Assembly (NCBI RefSeq): GCF_028473665.1
Contig: NZ_CP098774.1
Location: forward strand, 2,108,001-2,172,000
Origin: Sphingomonas sp. QA11
GTDB taxonomy: Bacteria; Pseudomonadota; Alphaproteobacteria; Sphingomonadales; Sphingomonadaceae
Length of the DNA stretch: 64,000 nt
Direction: 5' to 3'
Under the pieces are notes generated by a model. The model was not told the origin of the DNA and made no database searches. It was given only the letters and a program-made list of their open reading frames with translations. Below are positions 44,260-53,262 of the stretch, piece after piece. The stretch's first letter is position 1. Every line of letters starts with the position of its first letter. Made by a program: the position numbers and the translations under genes.

Positions 44260-45758
44260 GACGTCATCTCCGCCTTCAGGGCTGCGCGATCGAGCTTGCC
44301 ATTGGCGTTCCTGGGCAACGCGTCCCGCCATTCGTAGCGCACGGGCTGCATGAAACTCGGCAATTCGCGCCGCAGGCGCTCCCTCAATCCCGCTTCAGCA
44401 GCGACCGTATCGCCGCTTGCCCGCGCCACCACCACGATCGCCTGCCCCAGCCGGGCATCGGGCACGCCGATCGCGACCGCCTCGATCGCCTCTCCCCCCG
44501 ACAGCACGGCTTCCTCCACCTCGGTTGGGCTGATCCGGTTGCCCGCGCTTTTGATCATCTCGTCGTCACGCCCGACGAAACGGAACAGGCCGTCCCCGCC
44601 CTCGATCACCGTATCGCCCGACCATACGGCCGTGCCGCGATGTTCGGCCCAGCGCGGCGCCGGCCGGAAGCGAAGCGCGGTCCGCTCGGGATCCTGCCAA
44701 TAGCCCTGCGCGACCAGCGGCCCGGCATGGACCAGTTCACCCGGCTCCCCCGGCGCGGCGCGCGATCCGTCAGCCCTGACCGCCATCACCTCGGCAAAGG
44801 GGATTGCCCGACCGATCGCCTCCGGAAACGCATCGACCAGATCGGGCGCCAGATAGGTGGAGCGGAACGCTTCAGTCAGCCCGTACATCGGATAGAGGTC
44901 GGCTTCCGGAAAACGCTGCCGCAATGCCCGGATCATTGTCGGCGTCAGCGCGCCGCCTGAATTGGTCAACCGCTTCAACCGGGCCGCGGTCTCGGCCGGC
45001 CATTCCGCCTCGAGCAGTTGTATCCAGAGCGGCGGCACCCCGGCGAGTGTCGTCGCGCCGAACCGGTCGACTGCCTTGATGACGTCACGCGCGGTCAGAT
45101 AGTCGAGCGGCGCGACGGATGCCCCCGCTGCCCAGGTGGAGAAAAGCTGGTTCTGACCATAGTCGAAGCTCAGCGGCAGCACGCCGAGCACCCGATCGGC
45201 CGGCGACAGCTTGAGATAGTGCGCGACCGAGATCGCGCCGAGCCATAGGTTGGCGTGGCTGAGCATCACGCCCTTGGGCCGGCCCGTCGAACCCGAGGTG
45301 TAGAGGATCGCCGCTAGCGTATCGGTATCGGTTGACGATGGCGGCATGACGTCATCACTGACTGCCTCGTCCTCCAGCGCCAGCCTGCACCCGGCGGGAA
45401 TGTCACCCGCTTCGAGCGAGGAGGCGCGCGCCGACTGAGTCACCAACAGGTCCGCCCCGCTATCGGCCAGGATATGCGCCACCTGCGCCCGCTTCAGCAC
45501 TGGATTGATCGGCACATGGATCAGGCCGGCGCGGGGCGCTGCCATCGGCAAGACACAGGCGAGGCGTGTCTTGGGCAGCCAGGAAGCAACGCGAGCGCCG
45601 GGCGACAATCCCAGTCCGGCCAGCCACGCTGCCACGGATCCCGTCAGCACCTCCAGTGCGGCGAAATCCAGGCTTCCCGCCCGGTCGACCAGCGCGACGT
45701 CGCCCGGGCGCCCGCGCAACGGCAGGGTATCGATGGGCTGCGGCATGGGATTGATCAT
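44256..45758 (-). CDS. Acyl-CoA ligase (AMP-forming), exosortase A-associated (TIGR03098-like)
   Basis: 500-residue adenylate-forming enzyme. Core motifs: YTSGSTGRPKGVMLSH (P-loop), YPMYGLTEAFRSTYL (aromatic/acid), and the C-terminal LPRNANGKLDRAALK lysine motif. It probably activates an acyl group and loads the nearby acyl carrier protein (divergent, 90 nt away). AGGAGGGC directly upstream fixes the ATG at 45758; the upstream reading to 45890 would cross the divergent promoter. Confidence 0.87.
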   Translation of the reverse strand: MINPMPQPIDTLPLRGRPGDVALVDRAGSLDFAALEVLTGSVAAWLAGLGLSPGARVASWLPKTRLACVLPMAAPRAGLIHVPINPVLKRAQVAHILADSGADLLVTQSARASSLEAGDIPAGCRLALEDEAVSDDVMPPSSTDTDTLAAILYTSGSTGRPKGVMLSHANLWLGAISVAHYLKLSPADRVLGVLPLSFDYGQNQLFSTWAAGASVAPLDYLTARDVIKAVDRFGATTLAGVPPLWIQLLEAEWPAETAARLKRLTNSGGALTPTMIRALRQRFPEADLYPMYGLTEAFRSTYLAPDLVDAFPEAIGRAIPFAEVMAVRADGSRAAPGEPGELVHAGPLVAQGYWQDPERTALRFRPAPRWAEHRGTAVWSGDTVIEGGDGLFRFVGRDDEMIKSAGNRISPTEVEEAVLSGGEAIEAVAIGVPDARLGQAIVVVARASGDTVAAEAGLRERLRRELPSFMQPVRYEWRDALPRNANGKLDRAALKAEMTS

Positions 45759-45847
45759 GCCCTCCTGATACGCATCGCGCACCTGCGCTGCCAAGGCCTG
45801 CACTTGGCATCCCTCCCCCCATTCTCTAACGGCAGGGCCAACAGGGG

Positions 45848-46138
45848 ATGAAACCGGGGTCCGCAGTGCTTCCTGACGACAATGCCGCAATCGATACCAC
45901 AGTCCGCGCAGTGCTTCGCGATGTCCTTGGCCTGAGCGAGGAGCGCGTCGGCGCCTTCCGCAGCGAAACGCCGCTGTTCGGCGCCTTGCCCGAACTGGAT
46001 TCGATGGCGGTGGCCGGCATGCTCACTGAACTGGAGGAACGCCTCGGCATCCTGATCGAGGACGACGAGGTCGATGGCGAGATGCTGGAGAGTTTCGGCT
46101 CCCTCGTCCGCTTTGCCGCCGCCAAGGCAAACCAGTGA
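45848..46138 (+). CDS. Acyl carrier protein, exosortase A-associated
   Basis: 96-residue carrier protein. The phosphopantetheine serine is in LPELDSMAVAGMLTELEERLG, in the canonical D-S-M/L context. Acidic helices surround it. Probably loaded by the divergent acyl-CoA ligase and used with the two hydrolases downstream in the XrtA locus. Could be modified by the phosphopantetheinyl transferase seen at the left edge, though that is inference. Start ATG 45848 is close to the divergent promoter. Confidence 0.87.
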   Translation: MKPGSAVLPDDNAAIDTTVRAVLRDVLGLSEERVGAFRSETPLFGALPELDSMAVAGMLTELEERLGILIEDDEVDGEMLESFGSLVRFAAAKANQ

Positions 46139-46148
46139 AGGTCACGCC

Positions 46149-46838
46149 TTGATCGACCAGTACGACTGGCCCGGCGGGCGCGAGGCGATGCTACGCTTCG
46201 GCCCCGCCACCGGCCCGGTCGTCATCGCGTCGATGCCGCTTTTCGAGGAAGCCAACCGGACCCGCGCGTTCGTCGTCACTATATTGCGGGCGCTGGCCGA
46301 ACGCGGAATCGCCAGCGTGCTGCCCGATCTGCCGGGCACGAACGAAAGTCTCATCAAGACTGAGAATATCACCTTAAATGATTGGACAAGCGCCCTTTCA
46401 GCGTTGACTGCCACCCTCACCGAAGAGCGGGGCGCGGTCCATGGCATCGCCATTCGCGGCGGCGCACTCATCGATGCCCCTTTCTCCACTCGCTGGCACT
46501 TCTCACCGGCCCCCGGCGAAAGCCTTGTCCGGGATCTGCTGCGGTCCCGCGCCGTCGCCGGAAAGGACACTGCCGACGACGCGATCGAACTGTCCGGCCC
46601 GCCCGTCGAGCTGGCCGGCAACAGGCTTTCCCGCACGCTCCTCGCTCAACTCAAGGCAACCGTCCCTGACGGTAGCGCGCCTCTGCGCACCGTCCGTCTC
46701 GATACGGACGCCGTGCCCGCCGACCGCCATATATCCGGGTCGCCGCTCTGGCGGCGCAGCGAGCCGGACAACGACCCGGACCTTGCCCGGCTCCTCGCCG
46801 ACGATATCGCCGCCTGGATCGCCATATGCGGCGCCTGA
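46149..46838 (+). CDS. Alpha/beta hydrolase 2, exosortase A-associated (TIGR03101-like)
   Basis: 229-residue hydrolase with strand 1 GPVVIASMPLFEEANRTRAFV, then ALAERGIASVLPDLPGTNESL. The nucleophile elbow appears degenerate: GIAIRGGALID has no Ser in the expected position, so it may lack hydrolase activity. The TTG at 46149 has AAGG upstream and starts just before the conserved WPGGREAMLRF segment; there is no ATG in the frame before it. Overlaps the next gene by 13 nt. Confidence 0.78.
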   Translation: MIDQYDWPGGREAMLRFGPATGPVVIASMPLFEEANRTRAFVVTILRALAERGIASVLPDLPGTNESLIKTENITLNDWTSALSALTATLTEERGAVHGIAIRGGALIDAPFSTRWHFSPAPGESLVRDLLRSRAVAGKDTADDAIELSGPPVELAGNRLSRTLLAQLKATVPDGSAPLRTVRLDTDAVPADRHISGSPLWRRSEPDNDPDLARLLADDIAAWIAICGA

Positions 46839-47608
46839 TCACCTTTCCCTGCGCCGGCGACAGGCTGGCCGCCACGCTGGATGAAGGCAAAGCGGCCACT
46901 GGCCTGCTGATCGTCTCCGGCGGCAACGAGATCCGGATCGGTGCGCATCGCGGCATGGCAATGCTTGCGGCGCGGCTGGCGGCGGCGGGCACCCCGGTCC
47001 TGCGCTACGACCGGCGCGGCATCGGCGATTCCACCGGCAACAATCACGGCTTTCTCGAATCCGCCCCCGACATCGCCGCCGCGGCCGCGACCTTCGTCGC
47101 CGAAACCAGGATCCGGCACCTCGTCGCCTTCGGCAATTGCGACGCGGCCACCGCGCTCGCCCTGTTCCACGGCGTCGCCGGGATCGACGCGCTGATCCTC
47201 GCCAACCCCTGGGTGATCGAGGATAGCGACGACCTCCCCCCCACCGCCGCAATCCGCGCGCGCTATGCCCAGAAGCTGCGCGATCCGCGGGAAGTGCTGC
47301 GCCTGCTACGTGGTGGCGTGAATATAACCAAGATATTCGGTGGTTTACGAAAGATATCTTCCGCAAAATCTCCGGCAGCGGACAGCCTGGCCAGTCGCCT
47401 GATCGCCGCACTGGCAGCGAGCACGATCCCCATCACCATCCTGCTGGCAAGGCGCGACAACACCGCCATTGCCTTCCGCAAACAATGGGACGCCAGCCCG
47501 ACAGCCAATATCACGCTGCGCGAATACGACACCGACAGCCACAGCTTCGCCACCAAGGCCGACAAGCAATGGCTGTTCGACGAGATCGAGACTGCGCTCG
47601 GACGATAG
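46826..47608 (+). CDS. Alpha/beta hydrolase 1, exosortase A-associated (TIGR03100-like)
   Basis: 260-residue hydrolase. The oxyanion and first strand region is TGLLIVSGGNEIRIGAHRG; RYDRRGIGDSTG is the usual turn; the elbow GNCDAATALALF has Cys where Ser is usual, as is common in this exosortase-associated group. The C-terminal acid and His are in ILLARRDN and DTDSHSFA. Encoded directly after hydrolase 2 with a 13-nt overlap. Confidence 0.83.
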   Translation: MRRLITFPCAGDRLAATLDEGKAATGLLIVSGGNEIRIGAHRGMAMLAARLAAAGTPVLRYDRRGIGDSTGNNHGFLESAPDIAAAAATFVAETRIRHLVAFGNCDAATALALFHGVAGIDALILANPWVIEDSDDLPPTAAIRARYAQKLRDPREVLRLLRGGVNITKIFGGLRKISSAKSPAADSLASRLIAALAASTIPITILLARRDNTAIAFRKQWDASPTANITLREYDTDSHSFATKADKQWLFDEIETALGR

Positions 47609-47669
47609 ACCCGCGCTGCCCCCTCCGTCACGCCGGACTTGTTCGCTAACTATACCCTTCGAACATGTA

Positions 47670-47760
47670 GGCTTCCGCCAAGCTCAATGATGTCAATCCT
47701 CAGGCTTGGCTCGCTGACGTCGTCGCCCGCATCGCTGAGCCCCCGCATTGCGGAAGTCCA
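47670..47760 (+). pseudogene. IS66-family transposase C-terminal remnant
   Basis: Frame 47670-47760 reads AKLNDVNPQAWLADVVARIA, the conserved C-terminal motif of IS66 TnpC transposases. A stop codon immediately precedes the piece (TAG 47667-47669) and no other IS66 sequence is visible. A dead fragment between the polysaccharide locus and the reductase gene. Confidence 0.6.
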
Positions 47761-47818
47761 ACATCAACCGCGAGCAAGCGGCCTTCATGTTCTCCCTTGT
47801 ATGACTTAGGCTCGCCGC

Positions 47819-48376
47819 ATGGGACTATTGACCTTCAGCATCAACGTAACTTTGGACGGCTGCGTCGACCATCGGGAAGGAATCGCCGACGACGAGACTC
47901 ACGCCTTCTTCACCCGCCTCATGGAGGAGGGTGGAGCGATGCTGTGGGGTCGCGTCACCTACGAGATGATGGAGAGCTACTGGCCGGCAGTCGCCCGCGG
48001 CGACGAGGAGGCGCCGCCGGCGATACGCGACTGGGCGGTCAAGCTGGAGGCCAAGCCGAAGTACGTGGTGTCGTCGACGCGAAGGGCCTTCCCATGGACC
48101 AACAGCCACCACATCGACGGCGATCTGCGCACGGGTGTACAAAGGCTCAAGGACGCGACCCCCGCCGGTGTGCTCCTCGGTAGCGGCAAGCTCGCGACCG
48201 AGCTGGACCGGCTGGATCTGATCGACGAGTACAAGCTCCTCGTACATCCTAGGATCGCTGGCCACGGCCCGACCCTCTACCAGAGCGGGCTGCTCAGCAC
48301 GCGACGGCTCGAGCTGATCTCGGCCAGGCCGCTCCGCAACGGCGCGGTCGCCATGCACTACCGGCGTGCACGCTGA
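47819..48376 (+). CDS. Dihydrofolate reductase-fold protein (RibD C-terminal family)
   Basis: 185-residue RibD_C/DHFR-like reductase. N-terminal strand FSINVTLDGCVDH, NADPH-binding glycine region MLWGRVTYEMMESYWPA and GVLLGSGKLATEL, and a closing RIAGHGPTLYQSG. Many such proteins are stand-alone reductases with no known substrate; not true FolA. No close operon partner. Start ATG 47819. Confidence 0.85.
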   Translation: MGLLTFSINVTLDGCVDHREGIADDETHAFFTRLMEEGGAMLWGRVTYEMMESYWPAVARGDEEAPPAIRDWAVKLEAKPKYVVSSTRRAFPWTNSHHIDGDLRTGVQRLKDATPAGVLLGSGKLATELDRLDLIDEYKLLVHPRIAGHGPTLYQSGLLSTRRLELISARPLRNGAVAMHYRRAR

Positions 48377-48750
48377 TCCGGAGCAGCCTCTTCACGTCCA
48401 ACGCGCGGACCTGTGGGTCCTCCGCCATGACGTCTCGGCTCGGTCATCGATTCAACTGTCCGAAACCCGTGCTAGCGTCCCCTGCAGCCGGGCAGCCAAC
48501 CGCACTCTGCGACGCTCTTTCTCATGACCGGAAAAACAGACGAATAACGTCGTCCCTCAACGGCAAAAAGAAGCGATTTTCATGTCGCGATCACCACTGT
48601 TTTCCGCTGTTATGCATTAACAGGGAAAACTGGAGGCAAGCTGTTGAAATACAACGGATATTTCTACTTCGAAATCCAACATAACAGCGGAAGAAAAAAG
48701 CGGGCGGGCGAAATAGCGGACGCTGCCGGACATTCGCACCCCCTCGGGTG
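48377..48750. other. Gene-free interval (374 bp) with palindromic structure
   Basis: The first ~220 bases show no gene I trust. The right half (48600-48692) contains a nested palindrome, annotated separately, and is noticeably richer in A+T than the neighbourhood. Confidence 0.4.
48600..48692. repeat. Palindrome with a matching inverted arm
   Basis: 48600-48629 forms a hairpin: TTTTCC with GGAAAA, CTGTTA with TAACAG, one bulged G, loop TGCAT. In addition 48602-48614 is a perfect 13-bp reverse complement of 48680-48692. Two alternative structures therefore share the same left arm. Such sites resemble recombinase-core or element-end sequences, but identity is unproved. Confidence 0.6.
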
Positions 48751-49716
48751 TCACTCGGCCGCTTCGGCAACCTCGAAATCGGCCTCGGCGAGGAATCGCT
48801 CGACGTCCAGCGCCGCCATGCAGCCAGTCCCCGCTGCGGTCACCGCCTGGCGATAGATCTTGTCCATCACGTCGCCGCAGGCGAACACGCCGGGCACGCT
48901 CGTACGGGTCGAGCCGGTCTCCACCTTGATATAATGGTCCGAATCGAGCTCGATATGCCCGCGGAACAATTCGGTCGCCGGGTGATGCCCGATCGCGACG
49001 AAGCCGCCCTCGACATCCAGCCGCGACTTCTCGCCGGTAACGGTATCTACCAGCTCGAGCGCGACCAGCCCGGCGGTGCCGCCGCCGTCGACAAAAGTCT
49101 CGACCTCCTTGTTCCACAGCACCTTGACGTTCTTGTGCGCGAACAGACGGTCCTGAAGGATCTTCTCCGCGCGGAACGAGTCCCGGCGATGGATCAGCGT
49201 CACGTCGTCGCTGTGGTTGGTCAGGTAGAGCGCTTCCTCGACCGCGGTGTTGCCGCCGCCGATCACCGCGATCTTCTTGCCGCGGAAGAAGAAGCCGTCG
49301 CAGGTCGCGCAGGCGCTGACGCCCTTGCCCTTCAGTGCTTCCTCGCTGTCGAGCCCGAGCCACTTGGCCTGCGCGCCCGTCGCGATGACCAGTGCGTCGC
49401 CCTCATAGACATCGCCGCTGTCGCCGATCAGCCGGAAGGGTCGCCGCGACAGGTCGATCTCGACGATCGTGTCCCACATCATGCGTGTGCCGACGTGCTC
49501 TGCCTGGGCCTGCATCTGCTCCATCAGCCACGGGCCCTGGATCACGTCCTTGAAGCCGGGGTAATTCTCCACATCGGTCGTGGTCATCAACTGCCCGCCC
49601 GGCTGGATGCCCTGCACCACGATCGGCGCGAGGCCAGCGCGCGCGCCATAGATCGCGGCGGAGAGGCCGGCTGGGCCTGAGCCGAGGATGAGCATGCGGG
49701 TCGTGTGGGTGGTCAT
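48751..49716 (-). CDS. trxB: Thioredoxin reductase
   Basis: 321-residue flavoprotein that reduces thioredoxin with NADPH. FAD motif ILGSGPAGLSAAIYGARAG, redox-active CATC in SACATCDGFFF, NADPH motif VIGGGNTAVEEALYL, and C-terminal FAD motif VFACGDVMDKIYRQAVTAAGTGC. Length and motifs match the low-molecular-weight bacterial type. Start ATG 49716 precedes the FAD fold by only 8 residues. Confidence 0.93.
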   Translation of the reverse strand: MTTHTTRMLILGSGPAGLSAAIYGARAGLAPIVVQGIQPGGQLMTTTDVENYPGFKDVIQGPWLMEQMQAQAEHVGTRMMWDTIVEIDLSRRPFRLIGDSGDVYEGDALVIATGAQAKWLGLDSEEALKGKGVSACATCDGFFFRGKKIAVIGGGNTAVEEALYLTNHSDDVTLIHRRDSFRAEKILQDRLFAHKNVKVLWNKEVETFVDGGGTAGLVALELVDTVTGEKSRLDVEGGFVAIGHHPATELFRGHIELDSDHYIKVETGSTRTSVPGVFACGDVMDKIYRQAVTAAGTGCMAALDVERFLAEADFEVAEAAE

Positions 49717-49822
49717 TGAGTCGTCCGTGATGATGTTGGCGCATCTAGGGGCGATGCGGGCTGGCTGGCAACATGGCGTCGGCAGGGGGCCGACGGAATG
49801 GCGCGGCGGCGCAGTTTTGCTT

Positions 49823-50659
49823 TCAGGCCTTCAACCGCGCCGCATGCCAGGCGACGTGACCAGCCAGGAAGGTCGAGATGAAATAATAGCTGTGGTCGTA
49901 CCCGGGCTGCATCCGCAGCGTCAGGTCGATCCCGGCCTTGTCGCACGCCTCGCGCAGCAACTCGGGCTTGAGTTGCTCGGTGAGGAAATTGTCCTTGTCT
50001 CCCTGATCGACAAGGATTTCCGGAACCCGAAAGCCGTCAGCGATCAGCGCGCAGGCATCATAGGTCCGCCAACCCTCTCGGTCAGCGCCGAGATAGCCGG
50101 TCAGCGCCTTCTCGCCCCAGGGGCAGTGCAGCGGCGACACGATCGGCGCGAACGCGGAGACGCTCCGGAATCGTCCCTGGTTGCGCAGGGCGATGGTCAG
50201 CGCGCCGTGGCCGCCCATCGAATGGCCGGTGATCCCCTGCCGGGTCAGGTCAGCCATCGGGAACTGCGCGGCGATCAGCGCGGGCAGCTCGTCCTCGATA
50301 TAGCTGCGCATCCGGAAATTGGCCGACCAGGGCTGCTCGGTCGCATCGACATAGAAACCGGCACCCTTGCCGAAATCATAGGCGTCGTCATCCGGCACAT
50401 CGTCACCGCGCGGCGACGTGTCGGGCGCGATGAAGATCACGCCCTGCTCGGCACACGCAGCGCGATACTCGCCCTTCTCGGTGACGTTGGCGTGCGTGCA
50501 GGTGAGCCCCGACAGATACCAGAGCACCGGCAGCGTCGCGCCTTCATCATGCTCCGGCACGAACACGGAGAAGGTCATCGGCGTGCCCGTCACGGTCGAC
50601 TCGTGCCGATAGACGCCCTGCACGCCCCCATGGGCCTTGTTAGTCGAGAGGGTTTCCAT
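49823..50659 (-). CDS. fghA: S-formylglutathione hydrolase
   Basis: 278-residue serine esterase (esterase D type) that hydrolyses S-formylglutathione to formate and glutathione. Nucleophile elbow GHSMGGHGAL, oxyanion segment YLSGLTCTHANVTEK, and C-terminal acid/His VDQGDKDNFL and GYDHSYYFIS. Follows the hydroxymethylglutathione dehydrogenase on the same strand by 65 nt. The start at 50659 is taken because GGGAG lies upstream and METLSTNKAHGG is the typical family N-terminus. Confidence 0.92.
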   Translation of the reverse strand: METLSTNKAHGGVQGVYRHESTVTGTPMTFSVFVPEHDEGATLPVLWYLSGLTCTHANVTEKGEYRAACAEQGVIFIAPDTSPRGDDVPDDDAYDFGKGAGFYVDATEQPWSANFRMRSYIEDELPALIAAQFPMADLTRQGITGHSMGGHGALTIALRNQGRFRSVSAFAPIVSPLHCPWGEKALTGYLGADREGWRTYDACALIADGFRVPEILVDQGDKDNFLTEQLKPELLREACDKAGIDLTLRMQPGYDHSYYFISTFLAGHVAWHAARLKA

Positions 50660-50688
50660 CGTTTCTCGCACTCCCTCCCGTTCGCTTC

Positions 50689-50703
50689 GAGCGAAGTCGA
50701 GAA
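50689..50703. repeat. Short palindrome TTCGCT-TCG-AGCGAA (dispersed sphingomonad repeat)
   Basis: Perfect 6-bp arms with a 3-base loop between adhC and fghA. Related TCGACAAGCTCGA-like or TCGAG-rich palindromes occur near 30200 and 32265, so it is probably a dispersed intergenic repeat rather than a regulator of this operon. Confidence 0.45.
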
Positions 50704-50724
50704 GCCTTTCCTGAGATAATAAGG

Positions 50725-51831
50725 TCAGTAGACGACGACGCTGCGGATGCTCTCGCCGGCATGCATCAGGTCGAAGCCCTTGTTGATCTCCTCCAGGCCG
50801 AGGACATGAGTGATCATCGGGTCGATCTCGATCTTGCCGTTCATATACCAGTCGACGATCTTCGGCACGTCGGTGCGGCCCTTGGCGCCGCCGAACGCCG
50901 TCCCGCGCCAGTTGCGGCCGGTCACGAGCTGGAACGGCCGCGTGCTGATTTCCTTCCCCGCTTCCGCCACGCCGATGATGATGCTGGTGCCCCAGCCGCG
51001 ATGGCACGCTTCGAGCGCCTGGCGCATCACGGTCGTGTTGCCGGTGCAGTCGAACGTATAGTCAGCCCCGCCATCGGTCAGCGCGACGAGGTGCGCGACG
51101 ATATCGGCGACATCCTTCGGGTTGACGAAGTGGGTCATGCCGAACTTCCGGCCCCATTCCTCCCGATCCGGGTTGATGTCCACTCCGACGATCATGTTCG
51201 CGCCCGCCATCTTCGCGCCCTGCAGCACGTTGAGGCCGATGCCGCCCAGGCCGAACACGATGACATTGTCGCCGACCTGCACCTTGGCGGTGTTGACCAC
51301 CGCGCCGACGCCGGTGGTGACGCCGCAGCCGATATAGCAGCTCGTCTTGAACGGCGCGTCCTCGCGGATCTTCGCCACCGCGATCTCCGGCAACACGGTG
51401 AAGTTGGAGAAGGTCGAGCAGCCCATATAGTGGAAGATGGTCTGGCCCTTGTAGCTGAAGCGGCTGGTGCCGTCCGGCATCAGCCCCTTGCCCTGGGTCG
51501 TGCGGATCGCGGTGCAGAGGTTGGTCTTCCCGCTGAGGCACGACTTACACTGCCGGCATTCGGGGGTGTAGAGCGGGATGACATGGTCGCCTGGCTTCAC
51601 GCTGGTCACGCCCGGGCCAACCTCGCGCACGATGCCCGCGCCCTCATGGCCGAGCACGCTGGGGAACAGCCCTTCCGAATCGAGGCCGTCAAGCGTGTAG
51701 GCGTCGGTGTGGCAGATGCCGGTCGCCATGATCTCGACCAGCACCTCGCCAGCCTTGGGGCCCTCCAGATCCAGCTCGACGATCTCAAGCGGCTTCTTGG
51801 CTTCGAAGGCAACGGCGGCGCGGGTCTTCAT
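50725..51831 (-). CDS. adhC: S-(hydroxymethyl)glutathione / class III alcohol dehydrogenase
   Basis: 368-residue zinc alcohol dehydrogenase of class III that oxidises S-hydroxymethylglutathione to S-formylglutathione (formaldehyde detoxification). Catalytic-zinc region [11 protein letters not shown] and [14 protein letters not shown]; structural-zinc cysteines [15 protein letters not shown]; Rossmann motif [22 protein letters not shown] with 6-nt spacing sets ATG 51831. Its product is the substrate of fghA just downstream. Confidence 0.93.
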   Translation of the reverse strand: MKTRAAVAFEAKKPLEIVELDLEGPKAGEVLVEIMATGICHTDAYTLDGLDSEGLFPSVLGHEGAGIVREVGPGVTSVKPGDHVIPLYTPECRQCKSCLSGKTNLCTAIRTTQGKGLMPDGTSRFSYKGQTIFHYMGCSTFSNFTVLPEIAVAKIREDAPFKTSCYIGCGVTTGVGAVVNTAKVQVGDNVIVFGLGGIGLNVLQGAKMAGANMIVGVDINPDREEWGRKFGMTHFVNPKDVADIVAHLVALTDGGADYTFDCTGNTTVMRQALEACHRGWGTSIIIGVAEAGKEISTRPFQLVTGRNWRGTAFGGAKGRTDVPKIVDWYMNGKIEIDPMITHVLGLEEINKGFDLMHAGESIRSVVVY

Positions 51832-51996
51832 GGGCATCTCCTTGGACGAGGTTCCGCTAGCTGAATTGCGGAGGACAGAAAAGGCGGCGGGCGATATGAA
51901 TTCGGCAAGCGCATTGCTTCCGTGATGCCAAAACAGCATGCCGAACCCGTCGCGGCGATTCCCGCCAGGAGCGGTGGCCTAAGCGGGGGAGCACCC

Positions 51997-52461
51997 TTGA
52001 TCCACATCCTTTACCGCAAGGCGCTGCGAATCCTGGTCGGCGGGCTCCAATACGGTCGCGGCCGGCTCTGGGCTTTCACGAGGCCCGACGTCGAGGGCGC
52101 GCATGCCATCGCCCTCACCCCCGAGGGAAGGATCATTCTGGTGAAACTGAGCTATGCGCGCGGCTGGCACCTGCCGGGAGGCGGTCGCAAGGCCGGTGAG
52201 AGTGCCGAACAGAATGTCGTCCGCGAGCTCCGCGAAGAGATCGGGGCGACCTCGCACGATGCACCGGCCCTCGCTTTCGAGGTCGAGGAACAGGTTCACC
52301 ACCGCCGGGACCACGCCTCGGTCTTCCTCGTCCGCAACGTTCTGTACCGCCCAAACCGCTGGTCGATCGAGATAGAGCGCGTGATCGAGGCGGACCCGGC
52401 CGAACTGCCAGCCGACATCTCCCGGCGCGCGCGGCGCTGGATCGATTCGGCCAATCTGTAG
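51997..52461 (+). CDS. Nudix hydrolase
   Basis: 154-residue Nudix protein hydrolysing a nucleoside-diphosphate-linked compound. The Nudix box is complete: GGGRKAGESAEQNVVRELREEIG, i.e. G-x5-E-x7-R-E-x2-E-E-x-G. I chose the TTG at 51997 because GGGGGA lies 6-7 nt upstream and the family begins LIHILYRKALR; the longer ATG form at 51925 adds about 24 residues of improbable sequence. Substrate unknown. Divergent to adhC. Confidence 0.85.
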   Translation: MIHILYRKALRILVGGLQYGRGRLWAFTRPDVEGAHAIALTPEGRIILVKLSYARGWHLPGGGRKAGESAEQNVVRELREEIGATSHDAPALAFEVEEQVHHRRDHASVFLVRNVLYRPNRWSIEIERVIEADPAELPADISRRARRWIDSANL

Positions 52462-53262
52462 GGCCCATCTATATGAATGTCGCGAATGGCAGGTGGGCCC
52501 ACTACGAAATGGTAGCGGAGGACAGCTACAGCCTTCGCAGTCCACTCCGCTACTTTAAGTCATAGCTGCTGTGCTCACGTCCAAGGCGAGTTCTACGCCT
52601 TCTAGCGCCTTTCCCGTCAGGTAGTGCCCCTCTCTCCTAGTGGTCGAAATCTGACACGTGGTACCCGGAGATAGAGCGTCTGCTCGCGACCAACCTATGC
52701 TGTTCATCGGCGGTTCTATGAACGGCGGCCTCTCGAAACTTGCCACTCGACCAACATGAACCCGACGGGCGGCTTCGAGCCCTATCCCACCCATACGTCT
52801 GCCGAAGGAGAGAGCCAATAGCCAGCCATGGCGGTTTCGTACGTTGCGGCAATGGTCAACTCTGACCAGAAGCGTGAGCGATTTATACGGCAACGCCTTG
52901 CCCGAAACGCTCACCGGCTTCAGCAAGGCCGAGGCTATGTCGCACCAGCGCCTCGCTAGCGTTCCGGCTGTAAAATGGAAACGTTGCACGGAGTGAATTG
53001 ATTCTGCGATCGCCAACTCTTCAGCGTCATCGGTTACACCCCGCCTGTCGACGCCGGAGCAAACTACTATGCTACTCTCAAGACCCTCGATAGGTAGGTT
53101 AAGTCAAACTGAACGCCTTCCGGAGAACCTTGGACGCTTTAGTATCGAGATGTATAACGATGTCGCCCCGCTGGCAAATTAGCTTAAAAGGTGCCGATCG
53201 CGGATTCTCGTGCAGAGGAAGAGCAGTACAGCGCATTGATCAGGTAGGACGCATAAAAGTTC
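52462..53262. other. Low-GC gene-free interval (801 bp)
   Basis: No ORF here has the codon bias of the neighbours. A minus-strand ORF of 153 codons (52555-53016) is discounted because its predicted protein has no recognisable fold. Base composition falls from the genome norm, which fits a recombination or island boundary, and several stretches look like degraded sequence. Confidence 0.4.

Noticed and set aside
48427..48684. 85-codon plus-strand ORF between the reductase and trxB
   Set aside because: Overlaps the palindromic region, has no ribosome site and shows no domain pattern.
52555..53016. 153-codon minus-strand ORF in the low-GC gap
   Set aside because: No recognisable domain, weak start context and a composition more like degraded sequence than a gene.
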